Shown: piece after piece, positions 1 through 44,820 of the stretch | How positions within the stretch are numbered: position 1 is the stretch's first letter | Layout: every line of letters begins with the position of its first letter | NCBI GenBank assembly: GCA_016584305.1 | Contig: JACEEZ010019761.1 | Span: 103,501-167,500, forward strand | Reading direction: 5' to 3' | DNA: 64,000 bases | DNA from: Chionoecetes opilio | Taxonomy: Eukaryota > Arthropoda > Malacostraca > Decapoda > Majidae | Position numbers and translations under genes: made by a program | Notes under the pieces: generated by a model | Databases searched by the model: none | What the model was told of the DNA's origin: nothing | Seen by the model: the letters and a program-made list of their open reading frames with translations, nothing else

Positions 1-362
1 ATACCATGACTGTATAATCTACCCTGTTTCAGCATTGTTTTATGCTTTGTATCTGCAAGTATAGACGGTTTCAAATTTCACTACGCGGTTTTTTTTCGGG
101 CGACGACGACAGCGGTACGACACTCGATAAATAAACACTAGATGGCGACTCTATTGTTGGTAGCCACTTTGTAGATATTTTTGTCATTTGTTCATTTATA
201 GCCCTACTATGACACAGATGAAGACACAAAATGACACAGACTCTCCAGATAGCCCCTTCTAACTGTCCTGAAATCATGGATGTAGCAATGTAACTATTAA
301 CGCCACCACACGTCTGTAAACAGAAAAAAAAGTTGTCCTGGCGACTTTACTGTTATCTACGG
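1..362. mobile_element. TA-flanked MITE with CCGTAGATAACA ends (truncated by window)
   Basis: Right terminal repeat GGCGACTTTACTGTTATCTACGG ends at 362 and is followed by TA. The interior matches, in opposite orientation, the complete copy at 27080-27739. Left end lies outside the window. Confidence 0.75.
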
Positions 363-399
363 TAAGGTCCCGTTGTTGCTGGATTAGTGATGGGCAACT

Positions 400-580
400 G
401 TACTGTAATACAACTCTTCATACAACACAAGACCTCATGAACAGCAGACACATTCATAAATAAGACAGAATACGTTAGAATAGATAATGTCTTTTTATAA
501 CCCTTTACTGTAATACAACTCTACAACTCTTCATACAACAGAAGACCTCATGAACAGCAGACACATTCATAAATAAGACA
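400..580. repeat. Tandem duplication
   Basis: About 65 bp (CTGTAATACAACTCTTCATA to CATTCATAAATAAGACA) present twice, at roughly 400-466 and 508-578. The rest of 363-786 shows no feature. Confidence 0.75.
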
Positions 581-786
581 GGACAAGGACACCCCACTAC
601 TTACAAAACCCTGACCTTTCCTGACCTAACATTCGGCTCCAGTATCATAACTCTGTGTGACCTGTTTTTTTACTAGAGTCTGAAAAGATGAGGAAAAATG
701 TTGGTTACAAACTTACACATATATATATTTAGATAAATACTTACTTCTTCTTCTATCGCAATGTGTCTACCTTAATATGTTCATTT

Positions 787-1165
787 TTAACGCCTTCACG
801 CCCAGATCTTTCCTTTGCTATAAAAAAACGTCTTGTCGAGCCATAGAATTGCGAAAAGTCACTGAATATACCACATTAGTTAGTGGACAAGGATACTAAA
901 CAGGTCATAGCTATAAAATACTGCTTATTGTCACTAAAAATCGTCTAATGGTACCCAAATTAGTTAGTGGACAAGGATACTAAACAGGTCATGTCTATAA
1001 AATGTTGCTTATAGTCACTAAGAATCGTCTAATGGTACCCAAATGAGTTAGTGGACAAGGATACTAAACAGGTCATAGCTATAAAATACTGCTTATTGTC
1101 ACTAAAAATCGTCTAATGGTAGTCAAATTACAATGGAAATTACGTTTTGGGCCTCAAGGGGTTCA
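787..1165. mobile_element. TTAA MITE copy 1, internally triplicated
   Basis: Starts TTAACGCCTTCACGCCCAGA and ends GGGCCTCAAGGGGTTCA. The central block GTTAGTGGACAAGGATACTA to TCGTCTAATGGTA is present three times (about 875-1128). Member of the nine-copy family in this window. TTAA flanks suggest a piggyBac-mobilised MITE. Confidence 0.8.
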
Positions 1166-1541
1166 TACCATAACTCTTTTTTCCTTGGTAGATCACTTCA
1201 GATTTTATTGTAACTTTGTATCTCCCTAACTTCATGTTAAACTGTCTTTCAAAACTTCAACACCAACTTTCCATAATGTTTACTCAGGCCTACACACACA
1301 CACAATCATGCCCAGTCAGTCCCAAAGAAGAAGAAGAAGAAGAAGAAGAAAAAATGAGAGAGAAAAACGACACGTGCTATAATGTAGACTCAAAAGAAAA
1401 CAAAAACAAAAAATAGGTAAATAAATATATATATAAATAAATAAATAAATAAAAGTGATACGTAATAATAACATAACAATAATAACAGTGCTTTACTAAG
1501 GTTTCTACACACACACACACACACACACACAGTTGTCTCAC

Positions 1542-34469
<32,928 letters not shown>

Positions 34470-34554
34470 CCTTGGCAAGCCTGCACACGGGACCATGAAA
34501 TAATGACATGTTAGTAAATAGTCAACTTTTTTAGACCATAAGAACAAGGAACAT

Positions 34555-34905
34555 AAGGAAGCTACAAGAGGCCACATAAGAACATAAGGAAGCTACAAGA
34601 GGCCACATAGAACAAAGAACACAAGGAAGCTACAAGAGGCCACATAAGAACATAAGTAAGCTATAAGAGGCCACATAAGAACAAGGAAAATAAGGAAGCT
34701 ATAAGAGGCCACATAAGAACATAAGAAAGCTATAAGAGGCCACATAAGAACAAGGAACATAAGGAAGCTACAAGAGGCCACATAAGAACATAAGAAAGCT
34801 ATAAGAGGCCACATAAGAACATAAAGCTACAAGAGGCCACATAAGAACATAAGGAAGCTACAAGAGGCCACATAAGAACATAAGGAAGCTACAAGAGGCC
34901 GTGAG
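34555..34905. repeat. 31-bp minisatellite upstream of UGGT
   Basis: About 11 units of CATAAGAACATAAGGAAGCT then ACAAGAGGCCA, starting about 85 bp upstream of the UGGT start codon. It appears to be amplified from the start of the dispersed repeat at 34890. Confidence 0.88.
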
Positions 34906-34999
34906 ACCTACACGAGGTAGTTCCTGTTACTTAACACTACCTACATCCACCTTTCATCCCCATCCATGAATTTATCTAGCCTCCTTTTAAAGCTCCCTA
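34890..34999. repeat. Dispersed repeat (CTACACGAGGTAGTTCC type), copy 1
   Basis: About 110 bp (TTCCTGTTACTTAACACTAC, CATCCACCTTTCATCCCCAT, TATCTAGCCTCCTTTTAAAG), also at 54044-54250 and partly at 10072-10125, always next to the ACATAAGAACATAAGGAAGC unit. Possibly the 3' part of a retrotransposon; family unknown. Confidence 0.7.
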
Positions 35000-35081
35000 C
35001 CGTAGATAACACTTTAGTCGCCACCTGCAGTGATGTTGCCAGCCGCCATATATTACGAATTATAGCATCACTACTGATTTG
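35000..35081. mobile_element. Half copy of the CCGTAGATAACA MITE
   Basis: Begins TACCGTAGATAACACTTTAG and continues with TATTACGAATTATAGCATC, matching one arm of the foldback copy at 37637-37882. The other end is missing, replaced by the direct repeat at 35082. Confidence 0.7.
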
Positions 35082-35181
35082 GGTTATAATGGACGAGAAC
35101 TTCGCGGTTGTTTTCAGAGACACCGACTAATTTGTCCTGGCCTACAATAGGTGCTTTTTCTAATGGAGATAGTTTTATTAC
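35082..35181. repeat. Direct repeat, copy 1
   Basis: About 100 bp from GGGTTATAATGGACGAG to TAGTTTTATT, repeated with a few changes at 36757-36858. The two copies bracket the CpG-richer upstream segment. There is no retroviral motif between them, so LTR status is not supported. Confidence 0.75.
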
Positions 35182-35627
35182 CTTACACCTTAGCTATTAG
35201 CCCCCCAGTGTGTGTCTGACCTAAAGATACGGCGTGAGCCCCGTACCGCCGCGGCCACGGGTACGGCGCGGGCCATAGTGGTCCATAACAAGCTACTCTC
35301 GGGTACGCTGGACTCGAACCTGGGATCAGCGCATAAGATATACCCTGGGTACGTCTCTGTAGTATTCAGCGGGAGACACTTAGCGAAAACACGTCATAAT
35401 ATATCATTACCGGCCTGCAAGTAAGAACAGTCATGTATTTCAGGGAGAATATGACGATGAAAGGCTAATATGGCGGTAATTATTATCGTCCCAGTTATAT
35501 TTATCACTAATAATACTCTTATTATCACGAATATGCCATAAATAAGGCATTTAAGGGTAAAATTCACCTTATTTACGAGTAAATACGTCTGTATACTAGT
35601 AAACAAGGCCGCCCAGCTGGTTACTGA

Positions 35628-35685
35628 ACGCTGATTGGCTGAGACCAGAGCAAGGCCGCTGATTGGCTGAAGGGAATCCTGCCTC
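35628..35685 (-). promoter_or_regulatory. Two CCAAT boxes upstream of UGGT
   Basis: GCTGATTGGCTGA occurs twice, about 30 bp apart. On the UGGT strand this reads CAGCCAATCAGC, a canonical NF-Y box, roughly 1.2 kb before the start codon. A third copy, in opposite orientation, is at 37418-37430. No full ERSE (CCAAT-N9-CCACG) follows them. Confidence 0.4.
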
Positions 35686-36547
35686 TCCGCCAGGTTACGA
35701 GTTGCCGATTACGTATTTATAGCGAATAGTCACTTTTTTATTCGTGCACCGATTATGGATTGTATAGTCTTATTGAAAACCACAGCTTGTTGTATGACTT
35801 CCCATACATAGTCTGCGATACTTAATCCCTTCGTAAAAGAAATACGATGCAATCATTTAGTAACACCGTACATATTGCCGATTTTTTGTTGATAATTCTC
35901 TTTTTACATCGAATGGAGGGGTATTTTTGTGTATTTTAATATATTTCGATATTTCCGCATCGTTTTATGTATTATTCCTTCGCTTGGTGGCTATATTTAG
36001 TTTTATGGTTTGAGTGTGGTTTTGTTTATAATTTTTACTGTACCTTAGTCTCTCCTCTACGTGAGCTGTGAGGTTATATGTGTCCCCTTAGCCATCCCTA
36101 CAGTCGCGGTGTGTTTGTGTGTGTCTAGGTGACGGGTTTTTCACGTGTTTAGTGTAGGAATACGCCTGGCTGACTGGTTGAAAGGGTCAAATTATCGAAA
36201 AAACTAAACATATTTTGCTCCTCGGTTTCAACACCAAACTCCGATCTGTTACTGTTTATAAGATACACACATCATACACTATTTGCTCATATTTTTTCAC
36301 GAATTATAAGGGCTTGGTTATAAAGTCAATTTTGGTGGTGGTTAATTTCAGGTTTTTTCGGCCATATTTTGATACTGGATATTTCATTATTTCTTCGTTA
36401 TTTCATTGAGTTTTTTGGCTTATTGTGTCCTATTTATCATTATTTTACTTTATCCGTGTTGATTTATTCATTATTTGATGTTTTCGATGTTATAAGATTA
36501 ATGAAGGGAAAAGGGGCCGGGCTGCCGTCGGCAAGGCGCCGAGCCTG

Positions 36548-36571
36548 TGACGTCACGGGTTTGTGACGTCA
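36548..36571. promoter_or_regulatory. Paired TGACGTCA sites (CRE/ATF type)
   Basis: Two perfect palindromic TGACGTCA octamers at 36548-36555 and 36564-36571, spaced 16 bp, in a GC-richer patch. They lie about 2 kb upstream of the UGGT start codon. bZIP factors of the CREB/ATF class bind this sequence. Assignment to UGGT is inference; a 5' non-coding UGGT exon in between is not identified. Confidence 0.45.
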
Positions 36572-36756
36572 CCGTCTGTTTACACGGGGCTGGTGTACGG
36601 CTGTGTGGGTCATTACTACCCTTAAAATACGGGATTACCGGGAGGATATCAATGCAGAAACCTGAAAATAGGTGAAAATGGCTGTATAGCTAGAGAGAGA
36701 GGAATGATTTCTTAAGCCCTTTATTTAGGCGGTACCTGTTCCTATTTCTGGTGGCA

Positions 36757-36858
36757 GGGTTATAATGGACGAGGACTTCGCGGTCGTTTTCAGAGACACC
36801 GACAAATTCTTCCTGGCCTACAATAGGTGCTTTTTCTAATGGAGATAGTTTTATTTTC
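36757..36858. repeat. Direct repeat, copy 2
   Basis: Second copy of the roughly 100-bp unit at 35082-35181 (shared ACTTCGCGGT, TTTTCAGAGACACCGAC, GGTGCTTTTTCTAATGGAGA), in the same orientation. Confidence 0.75.
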
Positions 36859-37636
36859 CGGAAACCTGCGGCACACAACATATAACAGCTGATTCCCTTG
36901 TCACAGCTTAACACCCAGCTGCACACACCTAAACACCCTTCTTGACTTGCTTAACACACACACACACACACACACACACGCTCACAGCCTCACACACACA
37001 GTTCAGTTCAGTTGTGGTCGGAAATCTGGCCTTTTTCATCGGCAAGTTTGGCCTTTTATATCGGTACTTTTTGACATGTTTCTTAATGCTGTCTGGTTCT
37101 TTAGTTAGTTGTCTTCTTTAAATCCTTTTACACACACACACACGCGCAATACACACGCAACACACACACGCACACGCAACACACACACACGCAATACTCA
37201 CACTAATATGTTGCCTGAAGGAGGAAAGATCACACTCCACACTTTAGTTTAGCGGCTACGTTAGTAAACAAGACATGCTATACACACACTGACACACACA
37301 CACACTAGAGGAGCTTAGACGCCTTATTTAACTAGTATGACACTCTAACTCGGTCTAAATACTACTGAATATGGACGTCTATAGGCTAAATACGATGCTG
37401 TTTTGTCTGTGTCGCCTCAGCCAATCAGCGCTCGCCGTGTACTTTGCTTTGGGATCATCGTCATCATCAGCTTTGTACCATCATCATCATCATCATCAGC
37501 CTCAATCCCTCCTTACGAGACTCCTATATTATTTCGTCTCTTAGGAAATGTATTAAGCTCTACGAATTATGAATGGCATTGTAATATAATTCTGATAAAA
37601 GGAAAATCTTGTTATAAATCATTCAGATAACCTCTA

Positions 37637-37882
37637 CCGTAGATAACACCATAGTCGCCAGTCACTCGCCACTGCACTAATGTCGCCAGGCACAATATAT
37701 TACGAATTTTAGCATCACTACTGATTTGTATGTGCCACTGAAGATGATTTATATTATGTACATCACACTACATGTCTTCAGTGGCACATAAAAGTCTGTA
37801 GTGAGGCTAAAATTCGTAATATATTGTGCCTGGCGACATTAGTGCAGTGGCGAGTGACTGGCGACTATAGTGTTATCTACGG
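37637..37882. mobile_element. Foldback MITE, near-perfect palindrome
   Basis: 246 bp whose two halves are inverted copies (CCGTAGATAACACCATAGTC against GACTATAGTGTTATCTACGG; GTCGCCAGGCACAATATATT against its inverse), with a short AT-rich loop near 37748-37765. Transcribed, it would form a hairpin with arms of about 110 bp. Confidence 0.88.
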
Positions 37883-37969
37883 AAAATGCACTACTCTTCT
37901 CTCTCTCTCTCTCTCTTAAAGAATCACACTTTGATCTCTTGCTAAATTATTGTTATCTTATCTTACCTT

Positions 37970-38870
37970 GCCTTAAAACCTATAGTCTATCATTTTTAAC
38001 AAGGCAAAAATTCAATTCTATCTTAAGGTCTCATGCTTAAAATGATGCCTGTGTTTACCTGATACTATGGTTAACTATGATAAAATACAACTGAAATTTA
38101 GAAGAAACGTGGTATTCCCTTGTCCTGGCATCAAATATCAGTCAGTAAGCAGCAAGGGGGCAGGATTTTGGCCTCGTTAAAAAAAATTACTATAAACATT
38201 AATTCTATCTGATCATATTCTGTCTTATACCATAAAAATATATCCATAAAAGCTCCCTCACACACCTGGCATTCTTTTCTGATGAGTAGGAGGATACACA
38301 GTGACATAGGGATAGGAGACATGGTGGATAGGAGGGATAAGAGGATAGGAGACAGTGGATAGGAGGGATAGGAGAAAAGGATACACAATGGATAGGAGGG
38401 ATAGGAGACAGTGGATAGGAGAAAAGGATACACAGTGACATAGGGATAGGAGACAAGGGGGATAGGAGGGATAAGAGGATAGGAGGGATAGGAGAAAAGG
38501 ATACACAATGGATAGGAGGGATAGGAGACAGCTGGATAGGAGGGATAGGAGAGACAGTGAATCCATCTTTCCTGATGAGAACAAACTAAGAAGCTTTTAA
38601 CCTATCCTTGCATGCTCATATATTCACACCCGAAGTATTTGTATTATTTCTGAATGGATTGACTGTTCCATATTTAGCTTACATGAAGGCAAGATTTATA
38701 CACCACTCTTTAAAGGCGACTTGACTATACTGGGTTGTTTAAGAGGTGAAAAATCCTGCCCCCTTGCTGCTTACTGACTGATATTTGATGCCAGGAGAAG
38801 GGACTATGCTGCTTCTAAATGTCAGCTGTATTTTATCATAGTTAACCATAGTATCAGGTAAACATAGGCA
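37970..38870. mobile_element. Inverted-repeat element with minisatellite loop
   Basis: The left arm (TGATGCCTGTGTTTACCTGA to GGCATCAAATATCAGTCAGT and CAGCAAGGGGGCAGGATTTT) is inverted on the right (AATCCTGCCCCCTTGCTGCT, ACTGACTGATATTTGATGCC, AAACATAGGCATCAT). The loop is the 38278-38560 array. Confidence 0.78.
38278..38560. repeat. GGATAGGAGGGATAGGAGACA array
   Basis: Imperfect units. The same motif fills the R10 donor array at 50.3-50.9 kb. Confidence 0.88.
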
Positions 38871-39675
38871 TCATTACTACCCTTCTTCTAAATTTCAGCT
38901 GTATTTTATCAGTTAACCATATTATCAGGTAAACATAGGCATCATTACTACCCTTCTTCTAAATTCCAGCTGTATTTTATCATAGTTAACTCTATTTATC
39001 AGGTAAACATAGGCATCATTACTACCCTTCTTCTAAATTTCAGCTGTATTTTATCAGTTAACCATATTATCAGGTAAACATAGGCATCATTACTACCCTT
39101 CTTCTAAATTTCAGCTGTATTTTATCATAGTTAACCATATTATCAGGTAAACATAGGCATCATTACTACGCTTCTTCTAAATTTCAGCTGTATTTTATCA
39201 GAGTTAACCCTATTATCAGGTAAACATAGGCATCATTACTACGCTTCTTCTAAATTTCAGCTGCATTTTATCAGTTAACCATATTATCAGGTAAACATAG
39301 GCATCATTACTACGCTTCTTCTAAATTTCAGCTGCATTTTATCAGTTAACCATATTATCAGGTAAACATAGGCATCATTACTACGCTTCTTCTAAATTCC
39401 AGCTGTATTTTATCATAGTTAACTCTATTATCAGGTAAACATAGGCATCATTACTACCCTTCTTCTAAATTCCAGCTGTATTTTATCATAGTTAACCATA
39501 TTATCAGGTAAACATAGGCATCATTACTACGCTTCTTCTAAATTTCAGCTGCATTTTATCAGTTAACTCTATTATCAGGTAAACATAGGCATCATTACTA
39601 CCCTTCTTCTAAATTACAGCTGTATTTTATCATAGTTAACCATAGTATCAGGTAAACATAGGCATCATTACTACT
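38800..39675. repeat. About 72-bp array (CTTCTTCTAAATTTCAGCTG)
   Basis: About 12 units amplified from the right arm of the inverted-repeat element. The inverse unit is arrayed at 43330-43980. Confidence 0.92.
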
Positions 39676-39687
39676 CATGCCAGCGGT

Positions 39688-39770
39688 GGAGATTGATTGA
39701 TTGATTTAATGCCAAAAAAGGGTAATGTGCCAGCCATCAGAGGACATGGCACTATGGCAAAGCATATCAA
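39688..39770. repeat. Non-LTR-like 3' end fragment, copy 2
   Basis: GATTGATTGATTTAATGCCA, AATGTGCCAGCCATCAGAGG, GGCACTATGGCAAAGCAT. Confidence 0.6.
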
Positions 39771-40167
39771 GGGTCAGGGTTATAGAGAAATAGCAAAACG
39801 ATGAGGGAAGGGGAAAGAACGGAATGTTACAGCAGGATGGTTAGATCAGATGCAGGATGTGGATGTGTTGGAGGAAGCGATCAAGCTAACGAGGTTGTAA
39901 TGAACGAGGACTCATAATTAATGTTTATTGCACTTATGATACAATAAGCTAACCTGTACACTGAATATGTATATGTACGCGATCTGGGAGCCAAGATTAA
40001 AACCTTACGGATAATACTGTCTTTAAGAAAAACACCGTCACTTATTTTCAGTAATGTCGTCGCTTAACGGAAAAGAATGAGTCACTGCCTTTCATGACCT
40101 GACCTGACCTGACCTGACCTTCCCACCCAGCCTCCCTGTGTCTGCCGAGAGTCAAACCATTGCATCA

Positions 40168-40374
40168 TTAACCCCTTCACGCCCAGATCTTACTTTTGCT
40201 ATACGAAATTGTCCGTTAGCTATAAAATTACGAATAGTAACTGAATATACCAAATTAGCTAGTCGACAAGGGTAACTACAGGTCATAGCTATAAAATATT
40301 ACTTATACGTATTAAAACTGTCTAATGGTAGTCGTGTTACAATGGATATTACGTTCTGGGCCTCAAGGGGTTAA
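40168..40374. mobile_element. TTAA MITE copy 3
   Basis: TTAACCCCTTCACGCCCAGA to CTGGGCCTCAAGGGGTTAA, TTAA on both sides, about 207 bp including flanks. Confidence 0.88.
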
Positions 40375-40414
40375 GGAAAACGGTAAGTGGTAAAGCAAAG
40401 ATCACTTAGGTAGA

Positions 40415-40626
40415 GTAACCCCTTCACACCCAGATCTTTCCTTTGCTGTATGAAATTGTCTGTTATTAGCCATAAAACTACGAAAAAGTAGCTAAATAAA
40501 CCAAATTAGCCAATGGACAAGGATATTAAACAGGTCATATCTATATAATATTGCTTATATTCATTAAAATCGTCAAATGGTGGTTATATTACAATGGAAA
40601 TTACGTTCTGGGCCTCAAGGGGTTAA
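40415..40626. mobile_element. TTAA MITE copy 4
   Basis: GTAACCCCTTCACACCCAGA to GGGCCTCAAGGGGTTAA, only about 40 bp from copy 3 and in the same orientation. Confidence 0.85.
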
Positions 40627-41164
40627 AATGTCAATGGAAAGTCGCAGATGACACAGTTTTCATCGCGTCTATTTTGGCATCATTGACGGGGAACCAAACT
40701 GCACGAAGCATTGATTGCCACGTAGGCCTATTCAAGAACGTCAATAATTTCTCTACGTGCTTTTTTATTCATCGCATTAGCGTTAGAAAAGACCGTTTCG
40801 TCCACTATTTTGTTCTTCGGAAGTCGTACGAAGAAGAGCGTACGGAAGAAGTGAGACTGAGCAGCTCGTCAATACGTATGTACATCCATCCTCGTCTCTC
40901 CCCGCGTCGTCTTTTCTGCACCTTAAATCTTATAGAAATACGATAAATCACGATATAAGATCCCATCACAGTAGAGAATTGGAGTTTTTAACAGTACACA
41001 AATACTTCCCGTTATCCCGAAAGTCATTGAAATGTCTTATCACATCATACTCTTGGAAAATATATATATAAAAGAGAAGCCATAATTTGAGGTCCATTAC
41101 CATATTAGCAACACAAGAGGGAATCACAAAGTAAACAAAGAAATATGAACTTTAGGAATTATTG

Positions 41165-41600
41165 TAGCAGTCAAAAGAGAGAGACAGACAGAGACAGAGA
41201 GAGAGAGATAGACAGACAGAGAGAGATACAGACAGAGAGAGATACAGACAGAGAGAGAGATACATACAGAGAGAGAGAGACACAGAGAGAGAGACAGACA
41301 GAGAGAGACAGACAGACAGAGAGACAGAGACAGACAGACAGACAGAGAGAGACAGACAGACAGACAGAAAGAGAGAAACAGAGAGATAGACAAGAGAGAC
41401 AGACAGAAAGAGAGATACAGACAAACAGAGATACAGAGAGATACAGACAGACAGAGGGAAAGACAGAGAGACAGACAGAAAGAGAGATACAGACAGACAG
41501 AGATACAGAGACAGAAAGAAAAAGAGAGATACAGAAGACGAGAAGACAGAGATACAGAGACAGAAAGAGAGAACAGAAGAGCAGACGAAGAGATATATCG
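41165..41600. repeat. GAGA/CAGA array
   Basis: About 430 bp of GAGAGACAGACAGAGAGAGA-type sequence. Open on several frames only because of its composition. Confidence 0.93.
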
Positions 41601-41742
41601 GCAGCAGACGTCCACAAAATCTCGACCCATTAGACAAGTGGGAGTGGCTCAATGCCGAGACGTGTCACATTATAATAAATAAGCATATATATATATAGCT
41701 CTTAACTCCTGTAGTGTTGACAAAAACCCCTCTTTCACTACC

Positions 41743-42001
41743 TTACACACACACCACCACCCAAGACATCACACCACCACCACACACACCACAGCACCAC
41801 ATACAGACCTCCACCCAAGACATCACATCATCACACAGCACGCTACCACACACACACACCACCACCACACACACACACCACCACCACACACACACACCAC
41901 CCCAGACATCACACACACACACACACACCACCCCAGACATCACACACCCTCCACACACACACACACAGCACGCCACCACATACACACCATACAGACCACC
42001 A

Positions 42002-42034
<33 letters not shown>

Positions 42035-42050
42035 ACCACACCCCCTACAC
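41743..42050. repeat. CACACACCACCA-rich tract
   Basis: CA microsatellite with ACACCACCACCCAAGACATC units. Confidence 0.9.
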
Positions 42051-42529
42051 AGCACTCTAGCCATAGCACGCAAACGTTCAAGACTTTAAAAGGTCCCGAA
42101 ATAAATAAAAAGTTAAACGTAAATTGCCTTCACTCTGAAAATGTCGTAATATTAAATATATAGTAGTAGACATATACATATATTTACACGAATAATATAC
42201 ACGCGATTGCACTTTCTCAATGCAACTAACTGAACATAATGAATAGTCTCACTGATCTTAATAGATAAATACCTTGGATTTGACTGACTTTGAAATGACA
42301 AACAACTTATTTACCAAAACAATAACAAACCCAGCCTTGAAAACCTGATCAGCAAAAACAACACTGATCTGTAGAACCTTAATAACATAACTTCCCTTCA
42401 CTCCAAGTCTCCCTGGTGTAATAATATGCCCATATAATAATAATAATAGTAATAATAATAGTAATAATAATAATGTCTCTTAAAAGTCTCGTAAAAAGTA
42501 AATATTCTGTAAGATAAAAACACATTCAT

Positions 42530-43165
42530 TGCATTATTCATGCCATGAGAAGTACTAATTGTTGCTTCAGTTTGCTGTCTATAAAGGTGAATGATGACTG
42601 TGTGATGACTGTGATGACTGTGAGAGATGTTTACGTCATCACTAGAACTACGTAGCCTATTCATGCATGGGAAGTACTAATTGTTGCTTTAATTTACTGT
42701 TTATAAAGGCTGAATGATGACTGTGTGATGACTGTGAGAGATGTTTACGTCATCACTAGAACGTACGTAGCCTACTCATGCATGGGAAGTACTAATTGTT
42801 GCTTTAATTTACTGTTTATAAAGGCTGAATGATGACTGTGTGATGACTGTGAGAGATGTTTACGTCATCACTAGAACGTACGTAGCCTATTCATGCCATG
42901 GGAAGTACTAACTGTTGCTTTAATTTACTGTTTATAAAGGCTGAATGATGACTGTGAGCGAGATGTTTACGTCATCACTAGAACATACGTAGCCTACTCA
43001 TGCATGGGAAGTACTAATTGCTGCTTTAATTTACTGTTTATAAAGGCTGAATGATGACTGTGAGCGAGATGTTTACGTCATCACTAGAACATACGTAGCC
43101 TACTCATGCCATGGGAAGTACTAATGTTGCTTTAATTTGGTCTATAAAGGTTGAATGATGACTGT
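42530..43165. repeat. About 118-bp array
   Basis: Five to six copies of GTACTAATTGTTGCTTTAAT to GAACGTACGTAGCCTACTCA, intergenic. Confidence 0.92.
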
Positions 43166-43169
43166 GAGA

Positions 43170-43245
43170 CATGATTGATTGATTTAATGCCGAAAAAGGG
43201 GAAATGTGCCAACATCAGAGGTCATATGGCACTAGGGCAAAGCAT
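43170..43245. repeat. Non-LTR-like 3' end fragment, copy 3
   Basis: GATTGATTGATTTAATGCCG, AATGTGCCAACATCAGAGGT, GGCACTAGGGCAAAGCAT. Confidence 0.6.
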
Positions 43246-43329
43246 GACTGTGTGACATGACCCGAGACCAAGGGCGAGTTGTTGTAAAAGGTGTTATTTG
43301 ATTAAAATATTATAGTCAATTTCTTTAAC

Positions 43330-43985
43330 AAGGCAAAAATTCCATGTTATCTTATGGTCTCATGCTTAAAATGATGCCTGTGTTTACCTGATACTATGTT
43401 TAACTATGATGAAATACAGCTGACATTTAGAAGAAGTGTAGTATTCTCTTCTCCTGGTTAAAATGATGCCTGTGTTTACCTGATACTAGGTTTAACTATG
43501 ATGAAATACAGCTGACATTTAGAAGAAGTGTAGTATTCTCTTCTCCTGGTCTAAAATGTGCTTGTTACCTGAATACAGTTTAACTATGATGAAATAACAG
43601 CTGACATTTAGAAGGGTAGATTCCTTCTCTGGTTAAAATGATCCTGTTTACCTGATACTATGGTTAACTATGATGAAAACAGACATTAGAAGAACTGTAT
43701 ATACTCTTCCTGGTTAAATGAGTGTCTTACTGTGTTTACTGGGCTAGCTTTACATATAGTTTAACATGATGAAATACGTGAATTAGAGAAGTGTATATTC
43801 TCTCCTGGTTAAAAGAATGCTGGTTTACCTGATACTAGTTAACTATGTGAAATACACTGAATTAGAAGAAGTGTAGTATTCTCTTCTCTGGTAAAATGAT
43901 GCTGTGTTTACCGATACTAGTTACATCTGATGAATACAGCTGACATTTAGAGAAGTTGTCATCTTTCTGGATTAAATGATCAGCA
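43330..43985. repeat. Inverse of the 72-bp array, progressively degraded
   Basis: About eight units of AAAATGATGCCTGTGTTTAC to TAGTATTCTCTTCTCCTGGT. The first two are intact, later ones lose many single bases. Confidence 0.88.
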
Positions 43986-44280
43986 GTAGCACCTGGGCTC
44001 ATTTTCCTCTAAATGAGAAAACAGCTGACATTCAGAAAGCGTCTACTCTCATGGTAATCGACTACGCAACGATACTAAACCTACATACACATGTACTACT
44101 GTCATAATTAACATGGTTATCTACTACGGGAATATACAGCCAAAGAAACACTAATCGACTCCTATAATAAAACAACGGAATTACACACTACTAACACTGT
44201 AATTACCTCATGGTACCGGCATTTCTTGAGTTGTTCATGCGTGTATAAGAATTAAACTAGACATTCCCTGGCATCATAAG

Positions 44281-44612
44281 CAGACACACGCACACACACA
44301 CACACACATGTAAACAGACTCACCCACACACACAAACACATACACACACACACACATACACATCCACCCACAAACACCACACAAACACATACACACGCAC
44401 ACGTAAACACACTCACACGCACAAACACAACACCACACGAAAACTAAAACACTCACACCACACTACACCACACGCACGTAAACACTCACACACACACGTA
44501 AACACTCACACAAAAACATACACACGCACACGTAAACACTCACACAAACACATACACACACACACGTAAACACACACACACACACACACACACACATAAA
44601 CACTCACACACA
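44281..44612. repeat. CA-rich tract with ACGTAAACACTCACAC units
   Basis: About 330 bp of CA/ACGTAAACACTCAC sequence, intergenic. Confidence 0.9.
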
Positions 44613-44820
44613 CTATAATATATATATAGTATATTCATATATGTGTAGAAAATATAAAACTCTCATCAGGACTAAATATAAACACTGCCACAACAGATCT
44701 CGGTAATGGTCAATAATTCTAACCTTTTATACATATTCACATGTCTCTCTATGGCTGCAGCAAACCCTTCAGGACAAGATAGAGTGGATAAGGCTGGCCT
44801 GATATATAAACGTAGTGCAT

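Noticed and set aside
71..277. Paired open frames at 71-277 (minus) and 27166-27468 (plus) sharing ISGxLEG and VCVILCLHLCH
   Set aside because: They are two copies of the same MITE interior in opposite orientation, with no transposase motif.
35200..35420. Possible tRNA or tRNA-derived SINE on minus
   Set aside because: A B-box-like AGGTTCGAGTCC is present at about 35310-35321, but the flanking bases do not form a T stem and the A-box match is poor.
35082..36858. LTR retrotransposon bounded by the 100-bp direct repeats
   Set aside because: No primer-binding site, polypurine tract, gag/pol similarity or TG...CA ends were seen between the repeats.
40551..40946. 131-codon open frame in intergenic DNA
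   Set aside because: It begins inside a TTAA MITE, has no recognisable domain, and shows no splice or promoter support.
41124..41652. Several 148-168-codon frames
   Set aside because: All arise from the GAGA/CAGA simple repeat, open in several frames at once.
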